Shown: one piece after another, positions 1 to 5,606 of the stretch | Layout: each line of letters starts with the position of its first letter | Position numbering within the stretch: the first letter of the stretch is position 1 | From: Parcubacteria group bacterium Greene0416_79 | GTDB lineage: Bacteria > Patescibacteriota > Minisyncoccia > Phycocordibacterales > UBA10002 | Reading direction: 5' to 3' | Assembly (NCBI GenBank): GCA_007375655.1 | Contig: VMES01000003.1 | Location: 1-15,075 of the forward strand | DNA: 15,075 nt | The notes under the pieces: generated by a model | Told to the model about the DNA's origin: nothing | What the model saw: the letters and a program-made list of their open reading frames with translations, nothing else | The model's database searches: none | Program-made: the position numbers and the translations under genes

Positions 1-1
1 C

Positions 2-577
2 TCGGGCTCGAGGCCGCGCCGTCTCGTCTGGTCAAGCCGCCGCGGGTTGCGGCTTCACCCGCTCCTCATTCTCCTTTCGGTTCTCGGAGGACTCGCGTTT
101 TTCGGTCCGGTCGGATTTTTGGCGGGCCCGGTCACTCTCGCGCTTCTTTTCGCGCTCCTGGTGGCCTTCATTGCCCTGGCAGGATGGGGCATTAATGGCT
201 GCCACAACGAGATGAACGCCCGAGGAGTCACGAGAGGCGGTGCAGTCATACTCTCGGAGATTGCTGCGGCGCGGAGCGAGCTTGCGCGGGCGCAGCAGAC
301 GGCGGCGCCGCGTCCACAGACCTGGCATGGCCTCACGGGCGGGTTTGAGACAAACCTGACCATCAGAGGAGAGTGGAGCGACAAAATCTTTGTCTTCCCC
401 ACTCATCGTATAAAATGGGATGATTCGCCACGGAATGTTTTATTAAGAATCAACGGGACGAACATCGTCCATATCTGGGGGGGACGGCAAACCAACAGAA
501 TTGAGTTCCTGGAATTGAAGACGGAGGATGGGACCCTTGCGAACCTACAAATCGCAACGGGACTCCCACTCCCATGA
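2..577 (+). CDS. C-terminal part of an AI-2E-type membrane protein with an extra soluble tail (5' partial)
   Basis: The frame is open from the left edge, so the true start probably lies outside the window; the first in-window start would be TTG at 47. The stretch LHPLLILLSVLGGLAFFG, followed by PVGFLAGPV and a hydrophobic run, is the signature of the last two membrane segments of the AI-2E/PerM transporter family (PF01594). That family normally ends a few residues after this helix. Here the chain continues for roughly 130 residues: a short helix-like segment with an RSELARAQQ stretch, then a polar, beta-rich region (WHGLTGGF, IFVFPTHRIKW, FLELKTEDG) that I do not recognise. The gene is followed 17 nt later by a strong terminator. 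The family call rests on motif recognition only. The tail could be a lineage-specific domain or the result of a fusion, and a separate two-helix protein starting at TTG 47 is possible. Confidence 0.6.
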   Translation, partial: SGSRPRRLVWSSRRGLRLHPLLILLSVLGGLAFFGPVGFLAGPVTLALLFALLVAFIALAGWGINGCHNEMNARGVTRGGAVILSEIAAARSELARAQQTAAPRPQTWHGLTGGFETNLTIRGEWSDKIFVFPTHRIKWDDSPRNVLLRINGTNIVHIWGGRQTNRIEFLELKTEDGTLANLQIATGLPLP

Positions 578-594
578 ATCAGTGACAACATCAC

Positions 595-641
595 GCGGAG
601 AGGAAAGGAAACAACCGTTTCCCCAACCTCTCCGCTTTTTT
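595..641 (+). terminator. Rho-independent terminator after the AI-2E-like gene
   Basis: A perfect 9-bp stem (gcggagagg at 595-603 with cctctccgc at 627-635) is extended by an inner 6-bp stem (ggaaac 607-612 with gtttcc 617-622). Six T follow at 636-641. It closes the first transcription unit. The rest of the gap to 801 shows only a 6-bp hairpin (736-753) and a TAGAAT -10-like box at 676-681 without a convincing -35. Confidence 0.9.
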
Positions 642-801
642 CTTGCTCCTCATCATGGTAGTATGCAACCAGAAATAGAATGCTCTTCATAGAGAACGGA
701 GTCGCTCTTTGAAAACCGCATGAGCATCCAGTGTGTCTCCTTGAGTGAGGAGAACGCGCAGGAACATGCAAAAAACCTGACTCTACAGAAAGGAATTGAA
801 A

Positions 802-1599
802 ATGGACATTCTAACCGCAGCAAAAATTGCGGGCTGGGTGGGGGGAATCATACTCGGCTTGATCGCACTCATCTTTGTATGGATGGCCGTAATATATCGG
901 GTGGCAAAACGCAATCCCACACCAGCGCCTTCCGCGCCAACTCCAACATATCACAATCCTGAACCAAAAGCGCCGAAGCCAGAAGCCACAGACGGCACGT
1001 GCAAAGACGCACATCTCATCACGTCGCACGTCCGCCCAGGCACACTCTTTGTGATGTGTGTGTATCTCGCTGGGTCATTCGTTGCCATTTGGAAAACAAC
1101 GAACGCGTTGACCGTTCAGATCGGGTTTACTCAAGAGCTGCAAGAAATCACTATCGGCTTTACCACGCTTATCCTATGGCTTCTATCGTTCATCCCGGCA
1201 TTTCCACTCTTTGTGAAGACCGTCGGGGAATATACCGCGCATGTAACGAACGACCTCATAAGCGGGGACTTGCGCATCTACGGTCCCGGCAGTTACGTAC
1301 TCTACCCATGGGAACAGACAAAACCAAAAAACATTGTCTCGCTTGAACGTGTCACCATAGAACTGCGCGGCACACTCCCCGCGCGAGTAAGTGGCGCCTT
1401 TGAGCTGAACGGATCAATCCGCTATTATGCAACTCTTGTAGGAGCTGCCAAACATATTGGCATGGACGAAACGACCATAAAGCGAGGATTCCTGGACATC
1501 TTTCTCCACGACATCGGCGAAATTGTCTCGCGACTTACCCCAGATGAAGTATTGGAAAATGTCAACTTGATACAGCGAGCCGCAGTAGTGTCCGCTTAA
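802..1599 (+). CDS. SPFH/band-7-like membrane protein, 3' end altered by an IS insertion
   Basis: ATG at 802 is preferred over TTG at 796 because AGGA at 791-794 sits 7 nt upstream, one of the few Shine-Dalgarno-like sites in the window. The protein has three predicted membrane segments (about residues 6-30, 80-97 and 115-140), with a proline-rich linker (TPAPSAPTP) after the first. The soluble half (GPGSYVLYPWEQT, then SLERVTIEL, SIRYYA and IGMDETTIKRGF) resembles the SPFH/stomatin-prohibitin fold as seen in Patescibacteria. Such proteins are membrane scaffolds; a specific role cannot be read here. The last residues (VVSA) come from the left end of an inserted IS element: its inverted repeat supplies the TAA stop. 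Removing the element and one target-site copy gives VVISCLGI and a TGA at 2290-2292. The SPFH domain looks short at its C-terminus even then. Confidence 0.65.
   Translation: MDILTAAKIAGWVGGIILGLIALIFVWMAVIYRVAKRNPTPAPSAPTPTYHNPEPKAPKPEATDGTCKDAHLITSHVRPGTLFVMCVYLAGSFVAIWKTTNALTVQIGFTQELQEITIGFTTLILWLLSFIPAFPLFVKTVGEYTAHVTNDLISGDLRIYGPGSYVLYPWEQTKPKNIVSLERVTIELRGTLPARVSGAFELNGSIRYYATLVGAAKHIGMDETTIKRGFLDIFLHDIGEIVSRLTPDEVLENVNLIQRAAVVSA
1589..1599 (+). repeat. Left terminal inverted repeat of the IS element
   Basis: tgtccgcttaa is the exact reverse complement of the right end. The TAA inside it now ends the interrupted SPFH-like gene. Confidence 0.85.
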
Positions 1600-1615
1600 T
1601 TTTCTCCACAAATAG

Positions 1616-1688
1616 AAAAAGCCCGCAGGTTGAGCCATACTAAGAGCGTTGAACCTTTTAGCAACTCAATCTAGCCTGCGGGCTTTTT
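1616..1688. terminator. Bidirectional hairpin terminator at the IS left end
   Basis: A perfect 14-bp stem (aaaaagcccgcagg at 1616-1629 with cctgcgggcttttt at 1675-1688) is extended inward by ttgag (1630-1634) pairing with ctcaa (1665-1669). T-runs lie at the outer edge on both strands, so it can stop transcription in either direction. Such structures commonly shield IS transposase genes from outside transcription. Here it also ends transcripts of the SPFH-like gene. Confidence 0.85.
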
Positions 1689-1691
1689 CGT

Positions 1692-2258
1692 ATGCACTAC
1701 TCTACCACGATTTTTGGTCAGGTGTCGGCGTTTCTCTCGAAGTATCATTTTGACGCGGTTGTCGGACCGCATGAAAAACCCGCACACCATCGCTGTCTTG
1801 CCGATGAGAAGATACGCATCGGAGAGTTTGCGAACAGCGAGGATTACCCCGATGCGCTACGGCGGGTGACATGGAAAGACGAGGAAACAGGAGAGATATA
1901 TCGCTTCATTACCAACAATTTCACCTTGTCGGCGGAACAAGTCGCGCTCATCTACAAGAACCGGTGGCAGATTGAGCTTTTCTTCAAATGGATTAAACAG
2001 AACCTCAAGATTAAATCGTTTCTGGGGACATCACGGAATGCGGTGCGGTCACAGATATGGGTGGCTATGATTTTCTTTCTCCTGATGTGCTACATCAAAT
2101 TCCAGACGAGATTCAAAGGCTCTTTGCTTGAACTGACCCGCATGATACGGGAGACCCTCATGATACGGAGACAGATTATTGATTTGCTGTCGCTCAATAC
2201 CAAAACGCTCAAACGGCTCAAACCTCCTGACTTTCCCCAGATGAGTTTATGGGTTTAA
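1692..2258 (+). pseudogene. IS4-family (DUF4372 type) transposase with an in-frame internal deletion
   Basis: The 188-residue product joins the usual N-terminus of DUF4372-type transposases (TIFGQVSAFLSKYHFD, residues about 6-21) directly to the C-terminal third of the DDE domain. Full-length relatives are about 380 residues, so roughly half is missing, including the region that carries the first two catalytic aspartates. The third catalytic residue is kept within the Y-R-E-K signature (YKNRWQIELFFKWIKQ). The reading frame is intact across the junction (around HHRCLADE, residues 35-42), so a product could be made but should not catalyse transposition. No clear ribosome site precedes the ATG. 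The family assignment is by motif recognition. Confidence 0.8.
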
Positions 2259-2265
2259 GCGGACA
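2255..2265 (-). repeat. Right terminal inverted repeat of the IS element
   Basis: ttaagcggaca is the exact reverse complement of the left end. The transposase stop codon (TAA, 2256-2258) lies inside it. Confidence 0.85.
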
Positions 2266-2288
2266 GTAGTGATTTCTTGCCTCGGCAT

Positions 2289-2317
2289 TTGACACAAAAA
2301 TCAACGAGATGTATAAT
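2289..2317 (+). promoter_or_regulatory. Consensus sigma-70-type promoter, predicts a leaderless transcript
   Basis: TTGACA (2289-2294), a 17-bp spacer and TATAAT (2312-2317) make a perfect consensus promoter. Six bases after the -10 box comes the ATG at 2324, where transcription should begin. It lies just outside the right end of the IS element and overlaps the ancestral stop codon of the SPFH-like gene. Confidence 0.85.
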
Positions 2318-2323
2318 ATGCGC

Positions 2324-3586
2324 ATGAAAAAACAAAACGCAATCAGATCTTTGGCGGTCATCTTCGCGTTCGCCTTGAATGCGCAAGAACCGCTCGCATC
2401 GGCGCAGGCGCTTCCTCCAGAAGGGGTCTGGCCCGTCTATTACCAGGGGGCTATCTATCCGACTGGCTATCCATATCCCAAGACGCCGTCCTCATATATA
2501 GGACCAGGGGGATACGGAACCTACGGCTCTTCTCTCGCCCCAGCTCTCTCCGTCTCCTGCACCGCCACTCCCCTTTCGGCGCGGGTCGGCGAGACCGTGT
2601 TGTGGTACTCGTCGGTTACCGGCGGAGCCGGCAGCTATCAGTATTTCTGGAGCGGCGCTGACGGGCTCTCCGGAAACACCAGTTCAGTGCGACGCGCGTA
2701 TGATACCCCGGGCGAAAAATTCGGAACGGTAACCGTCACATCGGGAAGCCAGAGTGTTACCGCGGGTTGTGTCCAGGCGCTTCGCATCGGCTCTGCCCTT
2801 GCAACGGCTCCCCTCTCCCCCGCACCCGCCGTTCCACCCGCAGCGAACCGCTTCGGCATTTCCTGTTTTGCGACACAAGATACAATCGCCACGGGAGAAG
2901 GCGTGGCGTGGTTTGCCACGGTGTCGGGCGCCTCGCCTACTGCCACGACCACCTATACATGGGCGGGCACGGACGGACTCTCCGGAGACGGACCCGCTAC
3001 CTTCAAGACCTATGCGACAGAAGGCCGGAAGCATGCGCTCCTTACCGTAACATCAGGCGGCGAACGCGCGGTTGCGGCCTGCACCAATGCGGTTGCGGTT
3101 GCGCCAAGAGTTGTCGCTGCGGCGCCAAGCAAAATCACAACAGTCAAAACGCCCACCGCCGCCCTAGCAGAGTTGCAGGGCATCTGTAGCGCGTCAGTGT
3201 CAGAAGCAGTCATCGGCGACTCTGTCTCATGGCAGGCAGTTGCCGCAGGAGGAGAGGGAGCGTACCTCTATGCATGGAGTGGCAGTGACGGACTCACAGG
3301 CGAAGAGGCGCGCATCTCCAAACAATACGAAACAGAGGGAAAGAAAGCCGCGACGGTAATCATTACGGCAGGGAGCAAAGAAGTTACCGCTGCCTGTCCC
3401 GAGGTTCGCGTTAAGAGAAAGCGCGACTCCGGCCTCTTTGCCGCTTCCGTTCTCTCCGGATTCACAAATCCGCTCTGCCTCATTCTCGGAGCGCTCCTTG
3501 CCGTTGCCCTCGGCGCGATTCTTGCGCTTCTCAAAAAGAGGAAAGAAGAGAACGCAGACAACCAGACAGGAAAACCGTCACTATAA
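2324..3586 (+). CDS. Exported protein with three PKD-like repeats and a C-terminal membrane anchor
   Basis: ATG 2324 is chosen because the in-frame ATG at 2309 overlaps the promoter. The 420-residue protein has a signal peptide (cleavage likely near ASAQA, residue 29). A Tyr/Pro/Gly-rich segment containing GAIYPTGYPYP (42-52) follows, then three repeats (about 75-153, 177-260 and 286-363). Each repeat carries Y-x-W-(S/A)-G-x-DGL-(S/T)-G and a late V-(T/I)-(V/I)-T-(S/A)-G strand, as in PKD/immunoglobulin-like surface domains. Each opens and closes with one cysteine (79/149, 181/253, 288/358), which could form one disulfide per domain. A transmembrane helix (383-403) is followed by KKRK, placing the C-terminus inside the cell. 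The likely role is a surface adhesin or stalk. No LPXTG motif is present. The same aromatic peptide occurs in the next gene. Confidence 0.8.
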   Translation: MKKQNAIRSLAVIFAFALNAQEPLASAQALPPEGVWPVYYQGAIYPTGYPYPKTPSSYIGPGGYGTYGSSLAPALSVSCTATPLSARVGETVLWYSSVTGGAGSYQYFWSGADGLSGNTSSVRRAYDTPGEKFGTVTVTSGSQSVTAGCVQALRIGSALATAPLSPAPAVPPAANRFGISCFATQDTIATGEGVAWFATVSGASPTATTTYTWAGTDGLSGDGPATFKTYATEGRKHALLTVTSGGERAVAACTNAVAVAPRVVAAAPSKITTVKTPTAALAELQGICSASVSEAVIGDSVSWQAVAAGGEGAYLYAWSGSDGLTGEEARISKQYETEGKKAATVIITAGSKEVTAACPEVRVKRKRDSGLFAASVLSGFTNPLCLILGALLAVALGAILALLKKRKEENADNQTGKPSL

Positions 3587-3638
3587 AGGGAGGGCCCGAT
3601 GCAGAAAGGCCATCCTCCTTGCTCCCCAAGACAGGAAG

Positions 3639-3663
3639 AAAACCGCCTCATGAGGCGGTTTTT
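3639..3663 (+). terminator. Rho-independent terminator after the PKD-like gene
   Basis: aaaaccgcctca (3639-3650) and tgaggcggtttt (3651-3662) form a perfect palindrome. The stem is CG-rich with an effective loop around catg, and a T-run ends at 3663. Confidence 0.85.
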
Positions 3664-3669
3664 GCGTGG

Positions 3670-3699
3670 TTGACAGGAAATATAGAGATATGCTATAAT
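3670..3699 (+). promoter_or_regulatory. Promoter of the lipoprotein-like gene
   Basis: TTGACA (3670-3675), an 18-bp spacer and TATAAT (3694-3699), with an upstream TGC (3691-3693) forming an extended -10. The start would be near 3706, giving an untranslated leader of about 190 nt, unlike the leaderless arrangement of the preceding gene. Confidence 0.8.
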
Positions 3700-3736
3700 A
3701 CTGCCAGTTCAGAAACCAGAAAAGTCCTGCCGCCGA

Positions 3737-3862
3737 CGCTCCACTTTACCCCCACACCTTGACCCCCACACTAAACATTCGTTTGGTGTGGGGACAAGGA
3801 AGAGGGGAACCCTACGCAGAGTGCAGGGCATTTCACACAAGGTGTGGGGGTAAAGCGGAGCG
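3737..3862 (+). promoter_or_regulatory. Structured 5' leader with nested inverted repeats
   Basis: The outer arms (3737-3761 and 3838-3862) pair over 25 bp with one mismatch, including an 18-bp perfect core (3744-3761 with 3838-3855). Inside is a second hairpin (3764-3776 with 3781-3793; 13 bp with one G-U pair; loop attc). The two left arms share acccccacac, and both right arms share ggtgtgggg, so alternative pairings are possible. No coding sense is apparent. It resembles either a cis-acting RNA element or a small palindromic repeat insertion. I do not recognise a known riboswitch. Confidence 0.6.
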
Positions 3863-3895
3863 GAGAGCGGGAGGCATACAGAAAAAAAAGAAAAG

Positions 3896-4393
3896 ATGAA
3901 AACAAAAAAAATATTGTTCTTTGTCAGTTTCGTAATTCTTCTCACTACCCTCGGCAGCGGGTGCGCGAGTACGCCAAAGGTAGTACAGACCGTACCGGTC
4001 TACAGTACGCCAGCCGCAACCAACACGGCTCCTCCGTCTCCCTACTACTTCTCTCAAGAGCCCGTAAAACGGGTGATTGCGGATGAGGGTAAGGAGTACC
4101 GCGCGCATGTCCGGGAAGTCCAGTACCAACGGCTAGCGCACGAGCGCCAACTCGCTGCCATTGAACAGGCAGCGGAGGAACAAAAACTGGCCACGGAACG
4201 AGGGGTCTCGCTCCAACCACAACCGCAGCCACAAACCGTACCGCAGAGTACTGCTCCTGCCACGATGGGGGGTGCGATGTACCCAACTGGGTATCCGTAC
4301 CCGGGCGCGAGTGGTGCAGCCATCTATCCCACAGGGTATCCGTACCCGGGCGCGAGTGGTACAGCCATCTACCCTATAACTACAACGCTGTAG
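3896..4393 (+). CDS. Lipoprotein-like repeat protein, C-terminus frameshifted
   Basis: The 165-residue product begins with a lysine-rich N-terminus and a hydrophobic helix ending LGSGC (C23). This resembles a lipobox, though residue -3 is Gly. A central charged, probably coiled-coil region (about 56-102: EYRAHVREVQYQRLAHERQL...) precedes a QPQPQPQ stretch and then two 15-residue repeats, A(M/I)YPTGYPYPGASG(A/T), at 127-156. After AIYP (157-160) the frame reads ITTTL and stops. The -1 frame from 4375 continues for about 60 codons and again contains AIYP repeats, so the gene is very probably longer and carries a one-base deletion or a sequence error. The exported location is inferred. Its function is unknown, but the motif shared with the PKD-like protein suggests a common surface partner or assembly. 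Confidence 0.7.
   Translation: MKTKKILFFVSFVILLTTLGSGCASTPKVVQTVPVYSTPAATNTAPPSPYYFSQEPVKRVIADEGKEYRAHVREVQYQRLAHERQLAAIEQAAEEQKLATERGVSLQPQPQPQTVPQSTAPATMGGAMYPTGYPYPGASGAAIYPTGYPYPGASGTAIYPITTTL
4274..4375 (+). repeat. 45-bp coding tandem repeat
   Basis: Two near-identical 45-bp units (4274-4318 and 4319-4363) plus a 12-bp partial third encode A(M/I)YPTGYPYPGASG(A/T). Slippage here is a plausible cause of the adjacent frameshift. Confidence 0.85.
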
Positions 4394-4557
4394 GCATAGG
4401 CGGGTTCTCTTATTTGAGCGGACTCGCTGGCGGCGGGAATCCATGCCAGACCCAGAAGGCCTACAAGTGGCAGAGCTCACCCGGCTATCGCCACTTATGG
4501 GGTGGCGGCAGTGCGATCTATCCGGGAGCTGCCATCTACCCAACGGGATGCCCATGA
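4375..4557 (+). pseudogene. Out-of-frame C-terminal extension of the lipoprotein-like gene
   Basis: Read in the frame beginning tat aac tac at 4375, this stretch encodes YNYNAVGIGGFSYLSGLAGG, then NPCQTQKAYKW, and ends GGGSAIYPGAAIYPTGCP with TGA at 4555-4557. The reappearance of AIYP and AIYPTG shows this is the genuine continuation of the upstream repeat protein after a -1 shift at or before 4375. It may be a pseudogene tail, a programmed frameshift product or an assembly error. Confidence 0.7.
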
Positions 4558-4584
4558 CAAAAGGGGGGAGTTTGGGAAACGTAA

Positions 4585-4618
4585 AGCGCGTCGGAGACCA
4601 TCCGGCGCGCTCTTTTTT
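4585..4618 (+). terminator. Rho-independent terminator of the lipoprotein-like gene
   Basis: agcgcgtcgga (4585-4595) pairs with tccggcgcgct (4601-4611) through 11 bp with one G-U. The loop is gacca and six T lie at 4613-4618. It sits 28 nt after the frameshifted stop at 4557, which supports 4557 as the true gene end. Confidence 0.85.
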
Positions 4619-4650
4619 ATTCTCTGCCCATTGTTTCTGTGGAAACGCAA

Positions 4651-4675
4651 AGCGCGCTCGGAGACCGAGTGCGCT
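4651..4675. repeat. Second copy of the GC hairpin
   Basis: agcgcgctcgg (4651-4661) pairs with ccgagtgcgct (4665-4675), loop aga. Together with its upstream ggaaacgcaa it duplicates the terminator sequence at 4575-4598 (ggaaacgtaaagcgcg...). It may act as a weak terminator for the convergent minus-strand pilin gene, but only short T-runs follow on that strand. Confidence 0.55.
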
Positions 4676-4705
4676 TATGTATTTTGCCTCTAGCGAGAAT
4701 CTTTC

Positions 4706-5143
4706 TTATATACACAGCCCTTGGTTATTGAGCGTACCGTAAGTAGTAACTCCAGTAGCACTAACTGATTGTATACATGACGAACCTACTCGCGCAGGAA
4801 TCCCTGGCGTCGTTAAGACATCCTTCTTTAAAGTAAAAGTCCCTTCAAGGATATTCACCAGACCCCAGATTGAGACCATCACAAAGAGTCCGATGATGCC
4901 CCAGACAACATACTGCTTTGCCTCTCCGCGCTTTTCTTCGTCTACTGCGCCCACAATATAGTTGAAGACCCCCCACAGAATAACCACCACCGCGAGCGCA
5001 ACGATGAACGGGATAATCGCGGCTAATATGGAATTCAATCTTGAGACGAGACCTTCAACGGTGACAATGTTCATCTGCGCAAACGCCAAGAAAGGCGCTC
5101 CACCAAGAACCGCGGCAGTAAGGATTTTATATAGTTTTTTCAT
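4706..5143 (-). CDS. Type IV secretion pilin-like protein A
   Basis: This 145-residue protein has a signal peptide (cleavage near AFAQ, 21-23) and two membrane helices (about 41-64 and 78-98). The short linker between them contains DEEKRGEAK. This is the plan of the VirB2/TrbC-like pilins that Patescibacteria carry in several copies. The core (IPFIVALAVVVILWG, then VVWGIIGLFVMVSIWG) matches pilin C at about 47 of 66 positions by eye, so the two are close paralogues. Unlike the others it has a polar C-terminal tail of about 45 residues with two cysteines (C123, C144) that could be surface exposed. Expected location is the inner membrane or an extruded filament. It has its own promoter and is separated from the other pilins by the toxin-antitoxin region. 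Confidence 0.8.
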   Translation of the reverse strand: MKKLYKILTAAVLGGAPFLAFAQMNIVTVEGLVSRLNSILAAIIPFIVALAVVVILWGVFNYIVGAVDEEKRGEAKQYVVWGIIGLFVMVSIWGLVNILEGTFTLKKDVLTTPGIPARVGSSCIQSVSATGVTTYGTLNNQGLCI

Positions 5144-5212
5144 TAAATAAAGATACGCTATGGCTAATTATAGAGAAATAACGACCTTTTACCTTGTAAT
5201 TCTTTTGTCTGG

Positions 5213-5240
5213 ATTATACGCGGTTGGCAGAAGGTGTAAA
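5213..5240 (-). promoter_or_regulatory. Promoter of pilin A
   Basis: On the minus strand TTTACA (5240-5235), a 16-bp spacer and TATAAT (5218-5213) lie about 70 nt before the ATG. A second TATAAT (5172-5167) has no good -35. Confidence 0.55.
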
Positions 5241-5273
5241 GCGAGTTATCCACATGAGGCAGGATGTAGGGAA

Positions 5274-5294
5274 AGCTTATAGCTGATAGCTGAT
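5274..5294. repeat. Heptamer array (AGCTGAT)
   Basis: Three in-phase 7-bp units (agcttat, agctgat, agctgat) lie upstream of pilin A. This is one of several period-7 arrays in the window. Confidence 0.65.
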
Positions 5295-5312
5295 AGAGGA
5301 AAGAACTACTTC

Positions 5313-5411
5313 CTTTGAATAACGAAATGTAAAAATGGTGGTCAACCTGCCACGTTTGCAGCCCCCCAACGTGGCAGGTTGACCTCAAAACGGGCATTTC
5401 GTTATTCAAAG
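5313..5411. repeat. 99-bp nested palindrome
   Basis: The outer arms are a perfect 17-bp inverted repeat (ctttgaataacgaaatg at 5313-5329; 5395-5411). The inner arms are another perfect 17-bp inverted repeat (ggtcaacctgccacgtt at 5340-5356; 5368-5384) around an 11-nt loop. Ten unpaired bases lie on each side between the stems. No T-run or ORF is attached. It may be a miniature transposable element, a structured RNA or a protein-binding cruciform. Confidence 0.75.
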
Positions 5412-5467
5412 TGGTATAGCGTTCCTGCACAAAATAACCAATCCCACACCGAAGTATCGTTTCTCTC

Positions 5468-5509
5468 TCACGAACCCCCGCCGAGCGCTTGGATGGTGTT
5501 TTGAATAAG
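5468..5509 (-). pseudogene. Remnant 3' end of a pilin-like gene
   Basis: Read on the minus strand this encodes LIQNTIQALGGGS and a TGA, close to the C-terminus of pilin B (IIQNTIQSLGS). The DNA shares 16 identical bases (atggtgttttgaataa at 5493-5508 and 6147-6162). No further pilin sequence lies upstream; toxin-gene sequence follows. It is best explained as the stump of a lost paralogue. Confidence 0.5.
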
Positions 5510-5543
5510 CGTAAGATGCCGTTCAAGAATCTTATTGGGGCGG

Positions 5544-5606
5544 CTATTTGTAAATCTCATGGGTGCCGATATTAATGAGCCCCACATCTTTCCCATGCTC
5601 CATAAA
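5544..5606 (-). pseudogene. Toxin C-terminus beyond an in-frame amber stop
   Basis: Immediately after the TAG at 5607-5609 the same frame stays open for FMEHGKDVGLINIGTHEIYK and ends at TAG (5544-5546). A strand ending in G-T-H-x-(I/V)-Y is the typical last strand of RelE/ParE-fold toxins. The full gene would be 87 codons, the usual length for the family. Confidence 0.65.

Larger units (their letters stand above)
1589..2265 (+). mobile_element. Internally deleted IS4-type insertion element
   Basis: The 677-bp element is bounded by perfect 11-bp terminal inverted repeats (tgtccgcttaa at 1589-1599; ttaagcggaca at 2255-2265). Both sides are flanked by GTAG (1585-1588 and 2266-2269), which fits a 4-bp target-site duplication. 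It contains a strong hairpin terminator near its left end and a transposase gene lacking its middle part. It sits inside the 3' end of the SPFH-like gene. The clean inverted repeats and direct repeat suggest fairly recent movement, probably with transposase supplied in trans. Confidence 0.85.

Noticed and set aside
2309..2323. Upstream in-frame ATG for the PKD-like gene
   Set aside because: It overlaps the -10 box (2312-2317), so it cannot be in the transcript from this promoter.
4443..4742. Plus-strand open frame of 99 codons
   Set aside because: It is in a different frame from the AIYP-bearing extension, runs through a terminator hairpin and overlaps the end of the convergent pilin gene.
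5313..5411. tRNA or intrinsic terminator reading of the nested palindrome
   Set aside because: No cloverleaf arms or CCA, and no T-run on either strand.
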